DNA of 64,000 bases from Pseudoalteromonas ulvae UL12. GTDB lineage: Bacteria; Pseudomonadota; Gammaproteobacteria; Enterobacterales; Alteromonadaceae. Below, piece after piece: positions 54,542 through 64,000 of this stretch (its first letter is position 1; each line of letters starts with the position of its first letter). The notes beneath the pieces are model-generated. The model was not told the DNA's origin. It worked only from the letters and a program-made list of their open reading frames with translations, and did not search any database. A program made the position numbers and the translations under genes. The DNA is taken from NCBI RefSeq assembly GCF_014925405.1, contig NZ_AQHJ01000027.1:1-64000 (forward strand), written 5' to 3'.

Positions 54542-55735
54542 ATGTCTTTCGCGATTAATAAACGCCTGCTGTTACCCTTATTAGCGAGTATTGTGGCCAT
54601 CACGCCGCTTGCGGTCGATTTATATTTACCGGCTATGTTGCAAATGGCGACCGATATGAACACCAGTATCAGTCAGGTTCAGCTTTCTTTAAGCACATAT
54701 TTAGCGGGTTATGCCCTAGGAATGCTCTTTTTTGGTCCGTTAGCGGATCAATTAGGCCGGCGCTTACTGGCATTAATTGGCTTATCTGGATTTGGATTTT
54801 TTTCTCTCTTGCTGGTTTTTTGTAAAGATATTCAATGGTTTTTAGCTTTTCGTGCATGCCAAGCTTTCTTTGGTGCCGCGGCAACAGTGGTTGTGCCGGG
54901 AATTATTCGCCATATCTATCAACAAGAAACAGCAAAAGGAATGTCTTATGTTTCAATGATTATGATGATAGCTCCTTTATTGGCGCCCACTATTGGCAGT
55001 GCTTTAATGATGATTTGGCATTGGCAAAGTATCTTCATCACTCTGTGTGTTTACAGTTTTACGATTTTATTGTTGGTGTGGCGCTATTTATTTAATATCC
55101 CTATCTTTCAATCTAAGCACCGTGGCTTTGCATTATTTATTGACAGTTATCGCACCGTATTAAGTTATCGACCAGCACGCTTTGATATTCTGACATCAAT
55201 GTTTGCCTCCTTTGCCTTTTTTTGTTTTTTAACCTCAGTCCCCTTTATCTATCTTGATTATTTTGCTGTCAGTGAGTCGCTCTTTGGAGTGTTATTTGCT
55301 TGTAATGTGGTCGCACTAATGTGCGGGAATTTTCTAAATACACGCATTGTTGCAAAAGTCGGTTCGCGTAACATGCTGCTTTTTGGCCTAGGTTTAGCAA
55401 GTGTTAGTGCGACTGCGCTGGTATCATTAACCGTCTTTGATCCTAACTTGGTTGGTTTTGTGATCTGTATTGCTCCACTAATGATGAGTTTAGGTATTAT
55501 GGCGAGCAATGCCGATGCACTGATCTTAATTGAATTTGAGCAAAAAACAGGGACTGCGACGGCCGTAATTGGTACATTACGCTTTGGTAGTGGTGCATTG
55601 GCGGGGCCACTTCTGGCTTTAATTCACTCTGATGATGCGGTTGGTTTTTCGGCCCTAATGGCATCAGCTGTAGTCGCTATTTTTCTCTGCCAAACCTATA
55701 TACGATTGCAGATTAAAAACAAACATACTACGTAA
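54542..55735 (+). CDS. Bcr/CflA-type multidrug efflux MFS transporter
   Basis: A 397-residue major-facilitator protein with 12 transmembrane helices. Helix 1 ends in TPLAVDLYLPAML, as in Bcr/CflA, the loop 2-3 motif is GPLADQLGRR, and FRACQAFFGAAATVVVPGIIRH is motif C-like. It should export drugs or peptides using the proton gradient. A hairpin separates it from the convergent grpE. Confidence 0.9.
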   Translation: MSFAINKRLLLPLLASIVAITPLAVDLYLPAMLQMATDMNTSISQVQLSLSTYLAGYALGMLFFGPLADQLGRRLLALIGLSGFGFFSLLLVFCKDIQWFLAFRACQAFFGAAATVVVPGIIRHIYQQETAKGMSYVSMIMMIAPLLAPTIGSALMMIWHWQSIFITLCVYSFTILLLVWRYLFNIPIFQSKHRGFALFIDSYRTVLSYRPARFDILTSMFASFAFFCFLTSVPFIYLDYFAVSESLFGVLFACNVVALMCGNFLNTRIVAKVGSRNMLLFGLGLASVSATALVSLTVFDPNLVGFVICIAPLMMSLGIMASNADALILIEFEQKTGTATAVIGTLRFGSGALAGPLLALIHSDDAVGFSALMASAVVAIFLCQTYIRLQIKNKHTT

Positions 55736-55741
55736 AAACAA

Positions 55742-55775
55742 GTATGCCTTTATCTCTTTCGAAATAAAGGCATAC
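55742..55775. terminator. convergent terminator between the MFS gene and grpE
   Basis: GTATGCCTTTAT/ATAAAGGCATAC stem with a ten-base loop. On the minus strand it is followed by CTTGTTTTT, so it mainly ends the grpE transcript. Confidence 0.75.
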
Positions 55776-55798
55776 AAACAAAGCAATGAGAGTCACGA

Positions 55799-56374
55799 TT
55801 ACTCAGCGGCTTTAGATACCATCACCATTGCTGGACGTAATAAACGGCCATTTAAGGTATAGCCTTTTTGCATCACAGCTAAGACCGTATTTGGCTCTAC
55901 ATCTGCACTTGGTTGTAAAGACATCGCTTGATGAAACTCAGGGTTGAATGCTTCACCTTGTGGGTTAACCACTTCAACACCAAACTTGCTTACTGCACTG
56001 ACAAAACTTGATACTGTCATGTCGATGCCTTCTAACAAAGGCTTCAGCGTTTCATTTTCTTTGTCTGCAAATTCAATCGCACGTTCTAAATTGTCGATCA
56101 CTGGCAGTAATTCATTTGAAAATTTTTCTAACGCAAATTTATGCGCTTTTTCTACATCTTGAGCGGCACGGCGACGAACATTGTCAACTTCTGCAGCTGC
56201 ACGCACAACACTGTCTTTTTGGTCAGCAATTGTTTGATTTGCAGCTTCTAATTCTGCAGATAATAATGCAATCTCAGCTTCAGGGCTCATTTCTTGATCT
56301 TGCTGAACGTCTTTCTCAGCGGCGTGTTCATTTAATTCTGCTTCCTGTGAAGCCTGATTTGTTTGTTCAGACAT
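55799..56374 (-). CDS. grpE: heat-shock nucleotide-exchange factor GrpE
   Basis: GrpE releases ADP from DnaK. The 191-residue protein has an acidic, Gln-rich N-terminus, a long coiled coil (about 40-95; [34 protein letters not shown]) and the C-terminal beta domain with [20 protein letters not shown] and [18 protein letters not shown]. Length is close to E. coli (197). It has a clear sigma-32 promoter and a GGAG ribosome site. The hrcA gene lies directly upstream on the same strand. Confidence 0.96.
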   Translation of the reverse strand: MSEQTNQASQEAELNEHAAEKDVQQDQEMSPEAEIALLSAELEAANQTIADQKDSVVRAAAEVDNVRRRAAQDVEKAHKFALEKFSNELLPVIDNLERAIEFADKENETLKPLLEGIDMTVSSFVSAVSKFGVEVVNPQGEAFNPEFHQAMSLQPSADVEPNTVLAVMQKGYTLNGRLLRPAMVMVSKAAE

Positions 56375-56407
56375 TATTTCTGATCTCCAATTCTTTACAA
56401 CTGCGGT

Positions 56408-56437
56408 AATTATGGGGATGGAATTTCTGCTTTCAAG
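56408..56437 (-). promoter_or_regulatory. sigma-32 heat-shock promoter of grpE
   Basis: On the minus strand CTTGAAA (56437-56431) and CCCCATAATT (56417-56408), separated by 14 bases between CTTGAA and CCCCAT. This matches the sigma-32 consensus almost perfectly and lies in the gap between hrcA and grpE. Confidence 0.92.
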
Positions 56438-56443
56438 AGTTAA

Positions 56444-57376
56444 TTAATCAAGAAATGTAAATTCCGTTAAGATTGCGGCTATTTGAGCTGATTTTTTACA
56501 AATAATGCAAAAGCGCCCTTGATAACCTCCGTTTGAAAAGTAAGGCACACTCACAATCATTAATTGTTCAAAGCCATGAAATGGAATGTCGTCACCAAAG
56601 ATAACCGATACTCCCTGAGTGAATGCTAACTTTTCTTCGACAAAATTAAGTAAAGGAGTGCCAATGCATGGCTGCTCAGAGCCCTGCAATGATTCATAAA
56701 GATAACTTTCGCCAACAACGATGGAATTATCTGAACCTAATTTGTCAAATAATAAACGAGTCCATTGTGTCAATGAACCATGACAAAACATCGGGGCGGT
56801 TTTTGCCATCGCTCGCATCCTCTCTAACCCTTCAAGCAAAGGCTGAGCAGAAAAAACCGTATTAAGCCATGCATTAAACTGCAATCGGATAGCTTCATTT
56901 GCCTCGAGCGGTTTTGTAATAACAACATTTTGGCTTTGGCCTTGACGATCAAACAATAAAATTAGCCAATTTAGTTGATCAAAGTCCAACACCTCCACCC
57001 GAAAAATAGTTTGCGAGGTGACTGTCGGCAAACCTACACAGGCGCATAATTTGTAACGTTGACTGATAGAATGAGTAAACTGGATCAAAGCCTCTTGGCT
57101 CGGTTGCCAAAAAGCGGCTATCGACGACAAATCAAAGAGTTCATTTAACCAAAATTGGTAGCCATCACGGGTTGGAACCCGTCCTGCTGAAGTATGGGGC
57201 GAGTAAATTAATCCTAACTTTTCAAGCCTGACCATGGCATTTCGCACAGTCGCAGAGCAAACCGACATGCCTTTTTGCTTTGCAATTAACGCAGAAGGCA
57301 CCGCTAAGCCAGAACCATTGCAATGCAAGTCCATCAGTGTGGTAAATACTTTGAGATCACGAGGATTTAATTTCAT
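56444..57376 (-). CDS. hrcA: HrcA-type heat-inducible transcription repressor
   Basis: A 310-residue HrcA homologue. The N-terminal winged helix contains CSATVRNAMVRLEKLGLI and the signature SPHTSAGRVPTRDGYQFWL (about 60-78), matching the HrcA family. The body is shorter than usual (about 340) and divergent. HrcA normally binds CIRCE sites upstream of groESL or dnaK; no TTAGCACTC-N9-GAGTGCTAA was found in this window. The gene lies between grpE and nadK, which are adjacent and divergent in E. coli. The grpE sigma-32 promoter begins seven bases after its stop. Confidence 0.88.
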   Translation of the reverse strand: MKLNPRDLKVFTTLMDLHCNGSGLAVPSALIAKQKGMSVCSATVRNAMVRLEKLGLIYSPHTSAGRVPTRDGYQFWLNELFDLSSIAAFWQPSQEALIQFTHSISQRYKLCACVGLPTVTSQTIFRVEVLDFDQLNWLILLFDRQGQSQNVVITKPLEANEAIRLQFNAWLNTVFSAQPLLEGLERMRAMAKTAPMFCHGSLTQWTRLLFDKLGSDNSIVVGESYLYESLQGSEQPCIGTPLLNFVEEKLAFTQGVSVIFGDDIPFHGFEQLMIVSVPYFSNGGYQGRFCIICKKSAQIAAILTEFTFLD

Positions 57377-57463
57377 AACGAGTTTATGTGGGCGCGCTTA
57401 TTTGTTTTCAAGTACTAATGCTTTTGGATATACTGAAATTATATTAACTTTCAGTCAATAAAC

Positions 57464-58345
57464 ATGAATAACACTTTTTCGACCATCGGCCTTATTGGCA
57501 AACCAAATCATGCCGGCGCTAATTTAACGTTAAAAAAACTAGACAGCTTTCTGGGTGCCTTGGGCTACACCGTCTTAATTGAGCAGCAAGTAGGCCTTGA
57601 AATGAAGGTTAACCCTGCTCGAACAGTGGAACTAGTTGATTTAGGACGTCAATGTGATCTCGCTATTGTGGTCGGTGGTGATGGTAATATGCTCGGAGCT
57701 GCACGCGTGTTATCACGATTTGATGTGGCAGTAATTGGTGTTAACCGTGGAAACTTAGGCTTTTTAACCGATTTAGACCCAGACAATTTTGAGGCCGATC
57801 TCGAGCAAGTGTTAAGTGGCCATTTTATTCAAGAAAAGCGCTTTTTATTAGAAGTCGAAGTGTACCGACATGAAAAACTAAAAAGTACCAATTCCGCAGT
57901 GAACGAAGCCGTTTTACATGCTGATAAAGTCGCTCATATGATTGAGTTTGAAGCCTTTATTAACGACGATTTCGTTTATTCTCAAAAATCTGATGGCCTG
58001 ATCGTTTGTACTCCCACTGGGTCAACAGCTTATTCACTTTCTGGCGGTGGCCCCATTCTCACTCCAGAACTAAATGCAATGGCACTGGTGCCGATGTTTC
58101 CTCATACTCTATCGAGTCGCCCGCTTGTTGTAGATGCTGATAATGAGATCCGCCTAAAACTCAGCCTGAAAAATGATGATAATTTGCAAATCAGCTGCGA
58201 TAGCCACATTGTCATGGCCGTGATGCCTGGTGATGAAGTGGTGATCAAAAAAGGAGATAAACCACTGCGACTCATTCACCCTAAAGAATATTCTTATTAC
58301 AATGTGTTAAGACAAAAATTAAAATGGGGAAGCCAGTTATATTGA
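57464..58345 (+). CDS. nadK: NAD kinase
   Basis: NadK phosphorylates NAD to NADP. The 293-residue protein carries the [12 protein letters not shown] motif (about 72-83), [15 protein letters not shown], and the NAD-binding [23 protein letters not shown] segment. Length matches E. coli (292). It is divergent from hrcA, where grpE lies in E. coli, and is followed by an unknown gene and recN. Confidence 0.97.
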   Translation: MNNTFSTIGLIGKPNHAGANLTLKKLDSFLGALGYTVLIEQQVGLEMKVNPARTVELVDLGRQCDLAIVVGGDGNMLGAARVLSRFDVAVIGVNRGNLGFLTDLDPDNFEADLEQVLSGHFIQEKRFLLEVEVYRHEKLKSTNSAVNEAVLHADKVAHMIEFEAFINDDFVYSQKSDGLIVCTPTGSTAYSLSGGGPILTPELNAMALVPMFPHTLSSRPLVVDADNEIRLKLSLKNDDNLQISCDSHIVMAVMPGDEVVIKKGDKPLRLIHPKEYSYYNVLRQKLKWGSQLY

Positions 58346-58443
58346 TTTATAAATTTGCATAAAAAGAGTGTTTTAATTTTGCTGTAGTTTAAGTATCCTG
58401 CAGCTGCTTACAGTGCAAATTTATTAGGAAAACAATAATAATC

Positions 58444-58986
58444 ATGACTTATGTAGTACTTTTATCTGTAATTTTACTCATCGCGCTTTTCTCTACTTAT
58501 ACTGTGATTGAAAAAAACCGCAAAAAAGCGGAAGCTCTCAAAAAACACTTATTCAATGAACGGGTTAAGACCGTCACTGAGAATTATAAAAAGCAATTAA
58601 GTTACTTTAGTGATGCCAAATTACTCAGACCAAAGCATGTCCCTGCGATGCAAGCGATCGCGAGCAACTTTTTTGTCGTGCAAGCACATAACGACAGCAA
58701 CCTCATACTCATGGAAGCGTGTTTAGACAACCTTTCTTCAGTGTTAGCCAGTGAAATGGCCAAAGCCCACGTCACTGGAAATAAAGACGAGCTGGCAGAG
58801 CGCGTTTTACATTTTGCAACAGAGCTGCCTTCTGGGCGCGGTTTTAATAAAATTTTCTACGAAGAGCAATTACCCTCTCTGGTGTTTACGCTCAAAAGCC
58901 CTGATATCTTGCCTTCACCTGAAGAAGACCTACAAGAGCCTGAACCATCAGAAGTCCACAATGATGATAAAGAGGCCATTCACTAA
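58444..58986 (+). CDS. membrane-anchored protein of unknown function between nadK and recN
   Basis: I do not recognise this 180-residue protein. It has one N-terminal transmembrane helix (about 3-21), a basic juxtamembrane part, a helical domain (RPKHVPAMQAIASNFFVVQAHND) and an acidic Pro/Glu-rich tail. It has no signal peptidase or lipobox motif. The ATG follows GGAAAACAATAATAATC. It is inserted between nadK and recN, which are next to each other in E. coli, and could be regulated with either. Confidence 0.65.
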   Translation: MTYVVLLSVILLIALFSTYTVIEKNRKKAEALKKHLFNERVKTVTENYKKQLSYFSDAKLLRPKHVPAMQAIASNFFVVQAHNDSNLILMEACLDNLSSVLASEMAKAHVTGNKDELAERVLHFATELPSGRGFNKIFYEEQLPSLVFTLKSPDILPSPEEDLQEPEPSEVHNDDKEAIH

Positions 58987-59060
58987 CCACTATGAGCACT
59001 CTGAATGTGCTCAAAAATAGTCTTAAATAATAAAAATAATATTTGCGCAATTAATAAATA

Positions 59061-59076
59061 CTGTATAAATTAACAG
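59061..59076. promoter_or_regulatory. LexA (SOS) box 1 of recN
   Basis: CTGTATAAATTAACAG fits CTGT-N8-ACAG exactly and has TA before it. It is 25 bases upstream of the recN start codon. Confidence 0.9.
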
Positions 59077-59084
59077 TTAATGAA

Positions 59085-59100
59085 CTGGATGGATAAACAG
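59085..59100. promoter_or_regulatory. LexA-like box 2 of recN
   Basis: CTGGATGGATAAACAG, one mismatch to CTGT-N8-ACAG, centred 24 bp downstream of box 1 and ending one base before the ATG. It also includes the probable ribosome site (GGATGGAT). E. coli recN likewise has more than one box. Confidence 0.65.
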
Positions 59101-59101
59101 T

Positions 59102-60772
59102 ATGTTAATTGCGTTAGAAGTTTCAAATTTTGCTATTGTCAGCCAACTGAGTACTGAGTGGTCTGCCGGTATGACGACCATTACGGGTGAAACCGGAGCA
59201 GGTAAATCAATTGCGATTGATGCACTCTCACTATGTTTAGGTGAGCGCTCAGAAGCTGCAATGGTGCGTCCTGGCGCTGAAAAAGCAGAAGTAACGGCTC
59301 AATTTGATATTCGCCACCTGCCCAAGGCCAAAGCGTTTTTAGCCCAACATGATTTACTCAGTGATGATGAATGCATTCTTCGACGAGTGATCAGTCATAC
59401 CGGACGAAGCAAAGCGTATATTAACGGCTCGGCCGTCACCGCAAGTCAGCTGAAATCACTCAGTCAATTACTCATTGCGATTCATGGCCAACATGCCCAT
59501 CAATTATTAAGTAAAAATGAACATCAGCTGCAACTCCTCGATGAGTATGCAGGTCATTTTGATTTGCTGAATAAGACCAAGAGCCTGTTTAAACAATATC
59601 AAAGTCTTAAAAAAGAGCATGCACAACTTCTTCAGCTGCAACAGCAACAACAAGCGCAACAACAACTATTGGAATATCAAGTTGCTGAATTAGACGATTT
59701 TGCATTAGAACCTGGCGAATACGAACTTGTTGAATCTGAACATAGTTTATTGAGCCATACCCAAACATTGCTGGAGTCAAGCCAGCGTGAACTACAACAT
59801 CTCTATGATGAAGATAATGGTAATGCATACAGTATAGTGCAGCACAGCGCCAATACCTTTGCTGAGCTGGCACAAATCGATCCACAACTAAGCCAGGTGG
59901 CTGATTTATTATTTGAAGCAGCTGTGCAAATAGAAGATGCCGCCGCTCAGATCCGACGCTATCAAGAAAAAACAGAGTGCGATCCAAACAGATTGAACGA
60001 AGTCGAAGAACGAATGGCTAAAACTTTAGAGTTGGCACGAAAGCATCACATTCGCCCTGAAGAACTCGCTGAGTTTCATACTCAACTAGTCAATTCGTTA
60101 ACTAAAATCAGCCATGACTCTAAACGTTTAGAGCAATTAGATAGTGAAATTGAATCTACGAAAGAAGAATATTACTTCACTGCTCGCCAATTAAGTGATA
60201 GCCGTGAAGCTGCTGCAACAGAGCTAAACCAATTAATTTCAAATAGTATGCAGACACTTTCAATGGAAAATGGAGTGTTTGAAATCGCCCTACACTTTGA
60301 TGCCGATGCCACCCCTAGCGCAAGTGGAGCCGATAAAATTGACTTTATGGTATGCACTAATCCAGGACAACCTATACAACCTTTAGCCAAAGTAGCATCT
60401 GGCGGTGAATTATCACGTATTAGCTTAGCGATTCAAGTGATCATTGCTGCGAAAGTGACGACCCCAACATTGATTTTTGATGAAGTAGACGTCGGTATTT
60501 CTGGCCCAACGGCATCCGCTGTTGGCCTGCTACTACGCCAATTAGGCGAATCTACACAAGTTATCTGTGTGACTCACTTACCACAGGTAGCCTGCAGTGG
60601 TCACCATCAGTTTTTTGTAGCTAAATTCAGTGATGGACAACAAACTCATACACAAATGCGCCAACTAGATGAGCAAGGCCGCATCAATGAAATTGCCCGG
60701 TTGTTAGGGGGGAATAATATTAGCCAAACTACCCTATCCAACGCCCAAGAACTATTAGCTGCATGCGCATAA
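59102..60772 (+). CDS. recN: DNA repair protein RecN
   Basis: RecN is an SMC-like ATPase for double-strand break repair, tying broken ends to sister chromatids. The 556-residue protein has Walker A GETGAGKS (about 29-36), a coiled-coil middle rich in Gln (LLQLQQQQQAQQQ), then the signature VASGGELSRISLAIQVI and Walker B LIFDEVDVGISG. Length matches E. coli (553). It is SOS-controlled, judging by two LexA-type boxes just upstream. Confidence 0.97.
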   Translation: MLIALEVSNFAIVSQLSTEWSAGMTTITGETGAGKSIAIDALSLCLGERSEAAMVRPGAEKAEVTAQFDIRHLPKAKAFLAQHDLLSDDECILRRVISHTGRSKAYINGSAVTASQLKSLSQLLIAIHGQHAHQLLSKNEHQLQLLDEYAGHFDLLNKTKSLFKQYQSLKKEHAQLLQLQQQQQAQQQLLEYQVAELDDFALEPGEYELVESEHSLLSHTQTLLESSQRELQHLYDEDNGNAYSIVQHSANTFAELAQIDPQLSQVADLLFEAAVQIEDAAAQIRRYQEKTECDPNRLNEVEERMAKTLELARKHHIRPEELAEFHTQLVNSLTKISHDSKRLEQLDSEIESTKEEYYFTARQLSDSREAAATELNQLISNSMQTLSMENGVFEIALHFDADATPSASGADKIDFMVCTNPGQPIQPLAKVASGGELSRISLAIQVIIAAKVTTPTLIFDEVDVGISGPTASAVGLLLRQLGESTQVICVTHLPQVACSGHHQFFVAKFSDGQQTHTQMRQLDEQGRINEIARLLGGNNISQTTLSNAQELLAACA

Positions 60773-60813
60773 AACCACTATTGCAGTCAATCGAAGAACG
60801 AGGCACTGAAAAC

Positions 60814-60845
60814 AAAAAAGGTAAGCAGATGCTTACCTTTTTTAC
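60814..60845. terminator. bidirectional terminator between recN and gltD
   Basis: AAAAAAGGTAAGCA/TGCTTACCTTTTTT with a GA loop, 42 bases after recN and convergent with gltD. Confidence 0.9.
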
Positions 60846-60861
60846 TATAAAATGCTCAGTG

Positions 60862-62292
<1,431 letters not shown>

Positions 62293-64000
62293 TTACTGAG
62301 CCTGCACTCTAAGCTCAGCACTACTGCGAGCACGATGACCAAGTAAACTTTTTACATCACTCGATTTAGGTTTGATCAGTCTAAATTGAGTTAAATAGTG
62401 TTCAAAATCAGCAAGTATTGTCTCTGCTCTACAGGACTTCGTTGCTTCTAAATGCTCAGCAATCAAGCCACGAAGATGTTCATGGTGGATCACTAAATCA
62501 TCCATTTCGACCAGTTCAACTAGCTCTGAATTAATGCGCTTTTCAAAATCATTCGCTTCATCTAATACATAAGCAAAGCCACCGGTCATCCCAGCACCAA
62601 AGTTGATGCCTGTACGACCTAAAATACACACAACTCCACCAGTCATATATTCGCAGGCGTTATCGCCAGCACCTTCAATCACCGCGATGGTGCCAGAGTT
62701 TCTGACAGCAAATCGCTCACCAGCTTTACCTGCTGCAAACAAACGCCCACCTGTGGCACCGTATAAGCAAGTGTTACCAATAATGCTCGCTTCATGACTT
62801 GCAAAAGAAGAACCCAGTGGCGGTGTAATACTAATTTTACCGCCCGCCATTCCTTTACCGACATAATCGTTGGCATCACCAACAAGTGACATTTCAAGCC
62901 CACCGGCATTCCAGACGCCAAATGATTGCCCAGCGGTGCCTGATAACTCAATACGGATTGGATCCGCAGCCATGCCTTGGTTGCCATGACGCTCTGCGAT
63001 ATATCCTGACAACTGAGCGCCCACAGAACGGTCAGTATTATTGATTTTAGAACGCAGCAACTTACCTGACTTGCTCTCTATGGCTTCTTTAGCTTGCGCT
63101 AATAACTGCTCATTCAATCGACCTTGGTAATGCGATGTATTTGGTGCTGAGCAATACAGTGTTTCACCGGACTTGTTATTCGGTTGATACAGTAAACCTG
63201 ACAAGTCGAGCTTACTTTGCTTGGCCGTATTTCCTTCAATTGCAGCTAATAAGTCTGTACGGCCTATTAAATCAACCAGGCGGCTCACTCCTAAACTCGC
63301 CATAATCTCACGAGCTTCATGAGCAATAAACTTAAAGTAGTTCATCGCCATTTCAGGCAATCCGTGATAATGATTTTGACGTAACTTTTCATCCTGAGTC
63401 GCAACACCAGTTGCACAGTTGTTTAAGTGACAAATACGCAGGTATTTACACCCTAACGCCACCATAGGTCCTGTACCAAAACCAAAACTTTCTGCACCTA
63501 AAATGGCTGCTTTGATGATATCTAAGCCTGTTTTTAGACCGCCATCTGTTTGTAAACGGATACGATGGCGTAAACCGTTTTCGACTAAGGCTTGCTGCGT
63601 CTCAACAAGACCCAGCTCCCATGGCGAGCCCGCATATTTAACTGATGTAAGAGGACTTGCTCCTGTACCGCCGTCATAACCCGCTATGGTGATTAAATCG
63701 GCATAAGCTTTGGCTACACCTGTTGCAATGGTGCCAACACCAGGCTCAGATACAAGTTTGACCGAAATCATCGCTTTTGGATTAACTTGTTTTAAATCGA
63801 AAATCAGCTGCGCTAAATCTTCAATTGAGTAAATATCATGATGAGGCGGTGGCGAAATTAACGTTACACCCGGTACAGAGTAACGTAACTTTGCAATATA
63901 AGGCGTGACCTTTTCACCTGGTAATTGGCCGCCTTCGCCCGGCTTAGCACCTTGGGCGACTTTGATTTGGATAACATCTGCGTTAACTAAGTAATGTGGC
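62293..64000 (-). CDS. gltB: glutamate synthase (NADPH) large subunit, partial (5' end outside window)
   Basis: The frame is open from the stop at 62293 to the end of the window, about 569 C-terminal residues of a protein usually near 1490. It covers the FMN-binding synthase domain ([33 protein letters not shown]), the 3Fe-4S cysteines in [15 protein letters not shown], and the C-terminal GXGXG beta-helix ([23 protein letters not shown]). An internal ATG at 63771 is not the start: the upstream sequence continues with typical GltB residues ([16 protein letters not shown]). The glutaminase domain lies outside. Confidence 0.97.
   Translation of the reverse strand, partial: PHYLVNADVIQIKVAQGAKPGEGGQLPGEKVTPYIAKLRYSVPGVTLISPPPHHDIYSIEDLAQLIFDLKQVNPKAMISVKLVSEPGVGTIATGVAKAYADLITIAGYDGGTGASPLTSVKYAGSPWELGLVETQQALVENGLRHRIRLQTDGGLKTGLDIIKAAILGAESFGFGTGPMVALGCKYLRICHLNNCATGVATQDEKLRQNHYHGLPEMAMNYFKFIAHEAREIMASLGVSRLVDLIGRTDLLAAIEGNTAKQSKLDLSGLLYQPNNKSGETLYCSAPNTSHYQGRLNEQLLAQAKEAIESKSGKLLRSKINNTDRSVGAQLSGYIAERHGNQGMAADPIRIELSGTAGQSFGVWNAGGLEMSLVGDANDYVGKGMAGGKISITPPLGSSFASHEASIIGNTCLYGATGGRLFAAGKAGERFAVRNSGTIAVIEGAGDNACEYMTGGVVCILGRTGINFGAGMTGGFAYVLDEANDFEKRINSELVELVEMDDLVIHHEHLRGLIAEHLEATKSCRAETILADFEHYLTQFRLIKPKSSDVKSLLGHRARSSAELRVQAQ

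Noticed and set aside
56375..57463. CIRCE element at hrcA or grpE
   Set aside because: No TTAGCACTC/GAGTGCTAA pair found on either strand in these upstream regions.
62293..63771. gltB as a complete gene starting at the ATG at 63771
   Set aside because: The frame continues open to the window edge with conserved GltB residues, so the ATG is internal.

Overview
The window is a stretch of chromosome from a marine-type gammaproteobacterium of the Alteromonadales, most like Pseudoalteromonas. The evidence is gene content and order: aspV-dnaQ/rnhA-yafS-gloB-mltD, yqcA-truC-yqcC-csrB-syd-queF, and grpE/nadK-recN all keep the E. coli order but carry extra genes inserted. Base composition is moderately AT-rich throughout. 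No insertion sequence, prophage, CRISPR array or rRNA was seen. Assignments are from reading motifs and gene order; no database was searched.

Layout. 1-7.0 kb: tRNA-Asp, a TIGR03503-type membrane protein, dnaQ and rnhA (divergent), a persulfide-dioxygenase-like metallo-hydrolase, a YafS-like methyltransferase, gloB and mltD. 7.0-14.3 kb: yqcA, truC, yqcC, DUF3549 and DUF3301 proteins, a CsrB-type regulatory RNA on the minus strand, a GNAT enzyme, a frameshifted zinc-ribbon protein, syd and queF. 14.3-21.5 kb: a likely four-gene minus-strand operon, tamA-tamB-periplasmic binding protein-cyclophilin. 21.7-31.7 kb: an RraB-family protein, radD (apparently starting at ATT), acetyltransferase, VOC and DJ-1 proteins with a LysR regulator, an Xre regulator with a membrane partner, then a Fur-box-controlled small gene plus fumC, and DM13 and DinB proteins.

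31.8-42.8 kb: a desaturase electron-transfer pair behind two FabR-like operators, an H-NS-like protein, an NhaC-family antiporter next to a cysteine-synthase-fold enzyme, small lipoprotein and cysteine-cluster genes, and an RND efflux adaptor and pump. 43-51 kb: a solute-binding protein, a Sel1-repeat/SPOR-like protein, greA, carB, carA, dapB. 51.3-64 kb: a second NhaC-family antiporter with a structured leader, a Tsx-like porin, an M48 lipoprotein protease, a Bcr/CflA transporter, grpE with a clear sigma-32 promoter, an HrcA homologue, nadK, an unknown membrane protein, recN with two LexA boxes, gltD and the 3' part of gltB, which runs off the window end.

Most of the window is housekeeping: replication fidelity, pyrimidine/arginine and lysine precursors, glutamate synthesis, outer-membrane assembly, queuosine, NAD phosphorylation and DNA repair. 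The most rewarding signals are regulatory: the CsrB RNA, a 51-bp palindrome holding an exact 7-1-7 Fur motif, tandem FabR-like sites, sigma-32 and LexA sites, and the non-canonical radD start.
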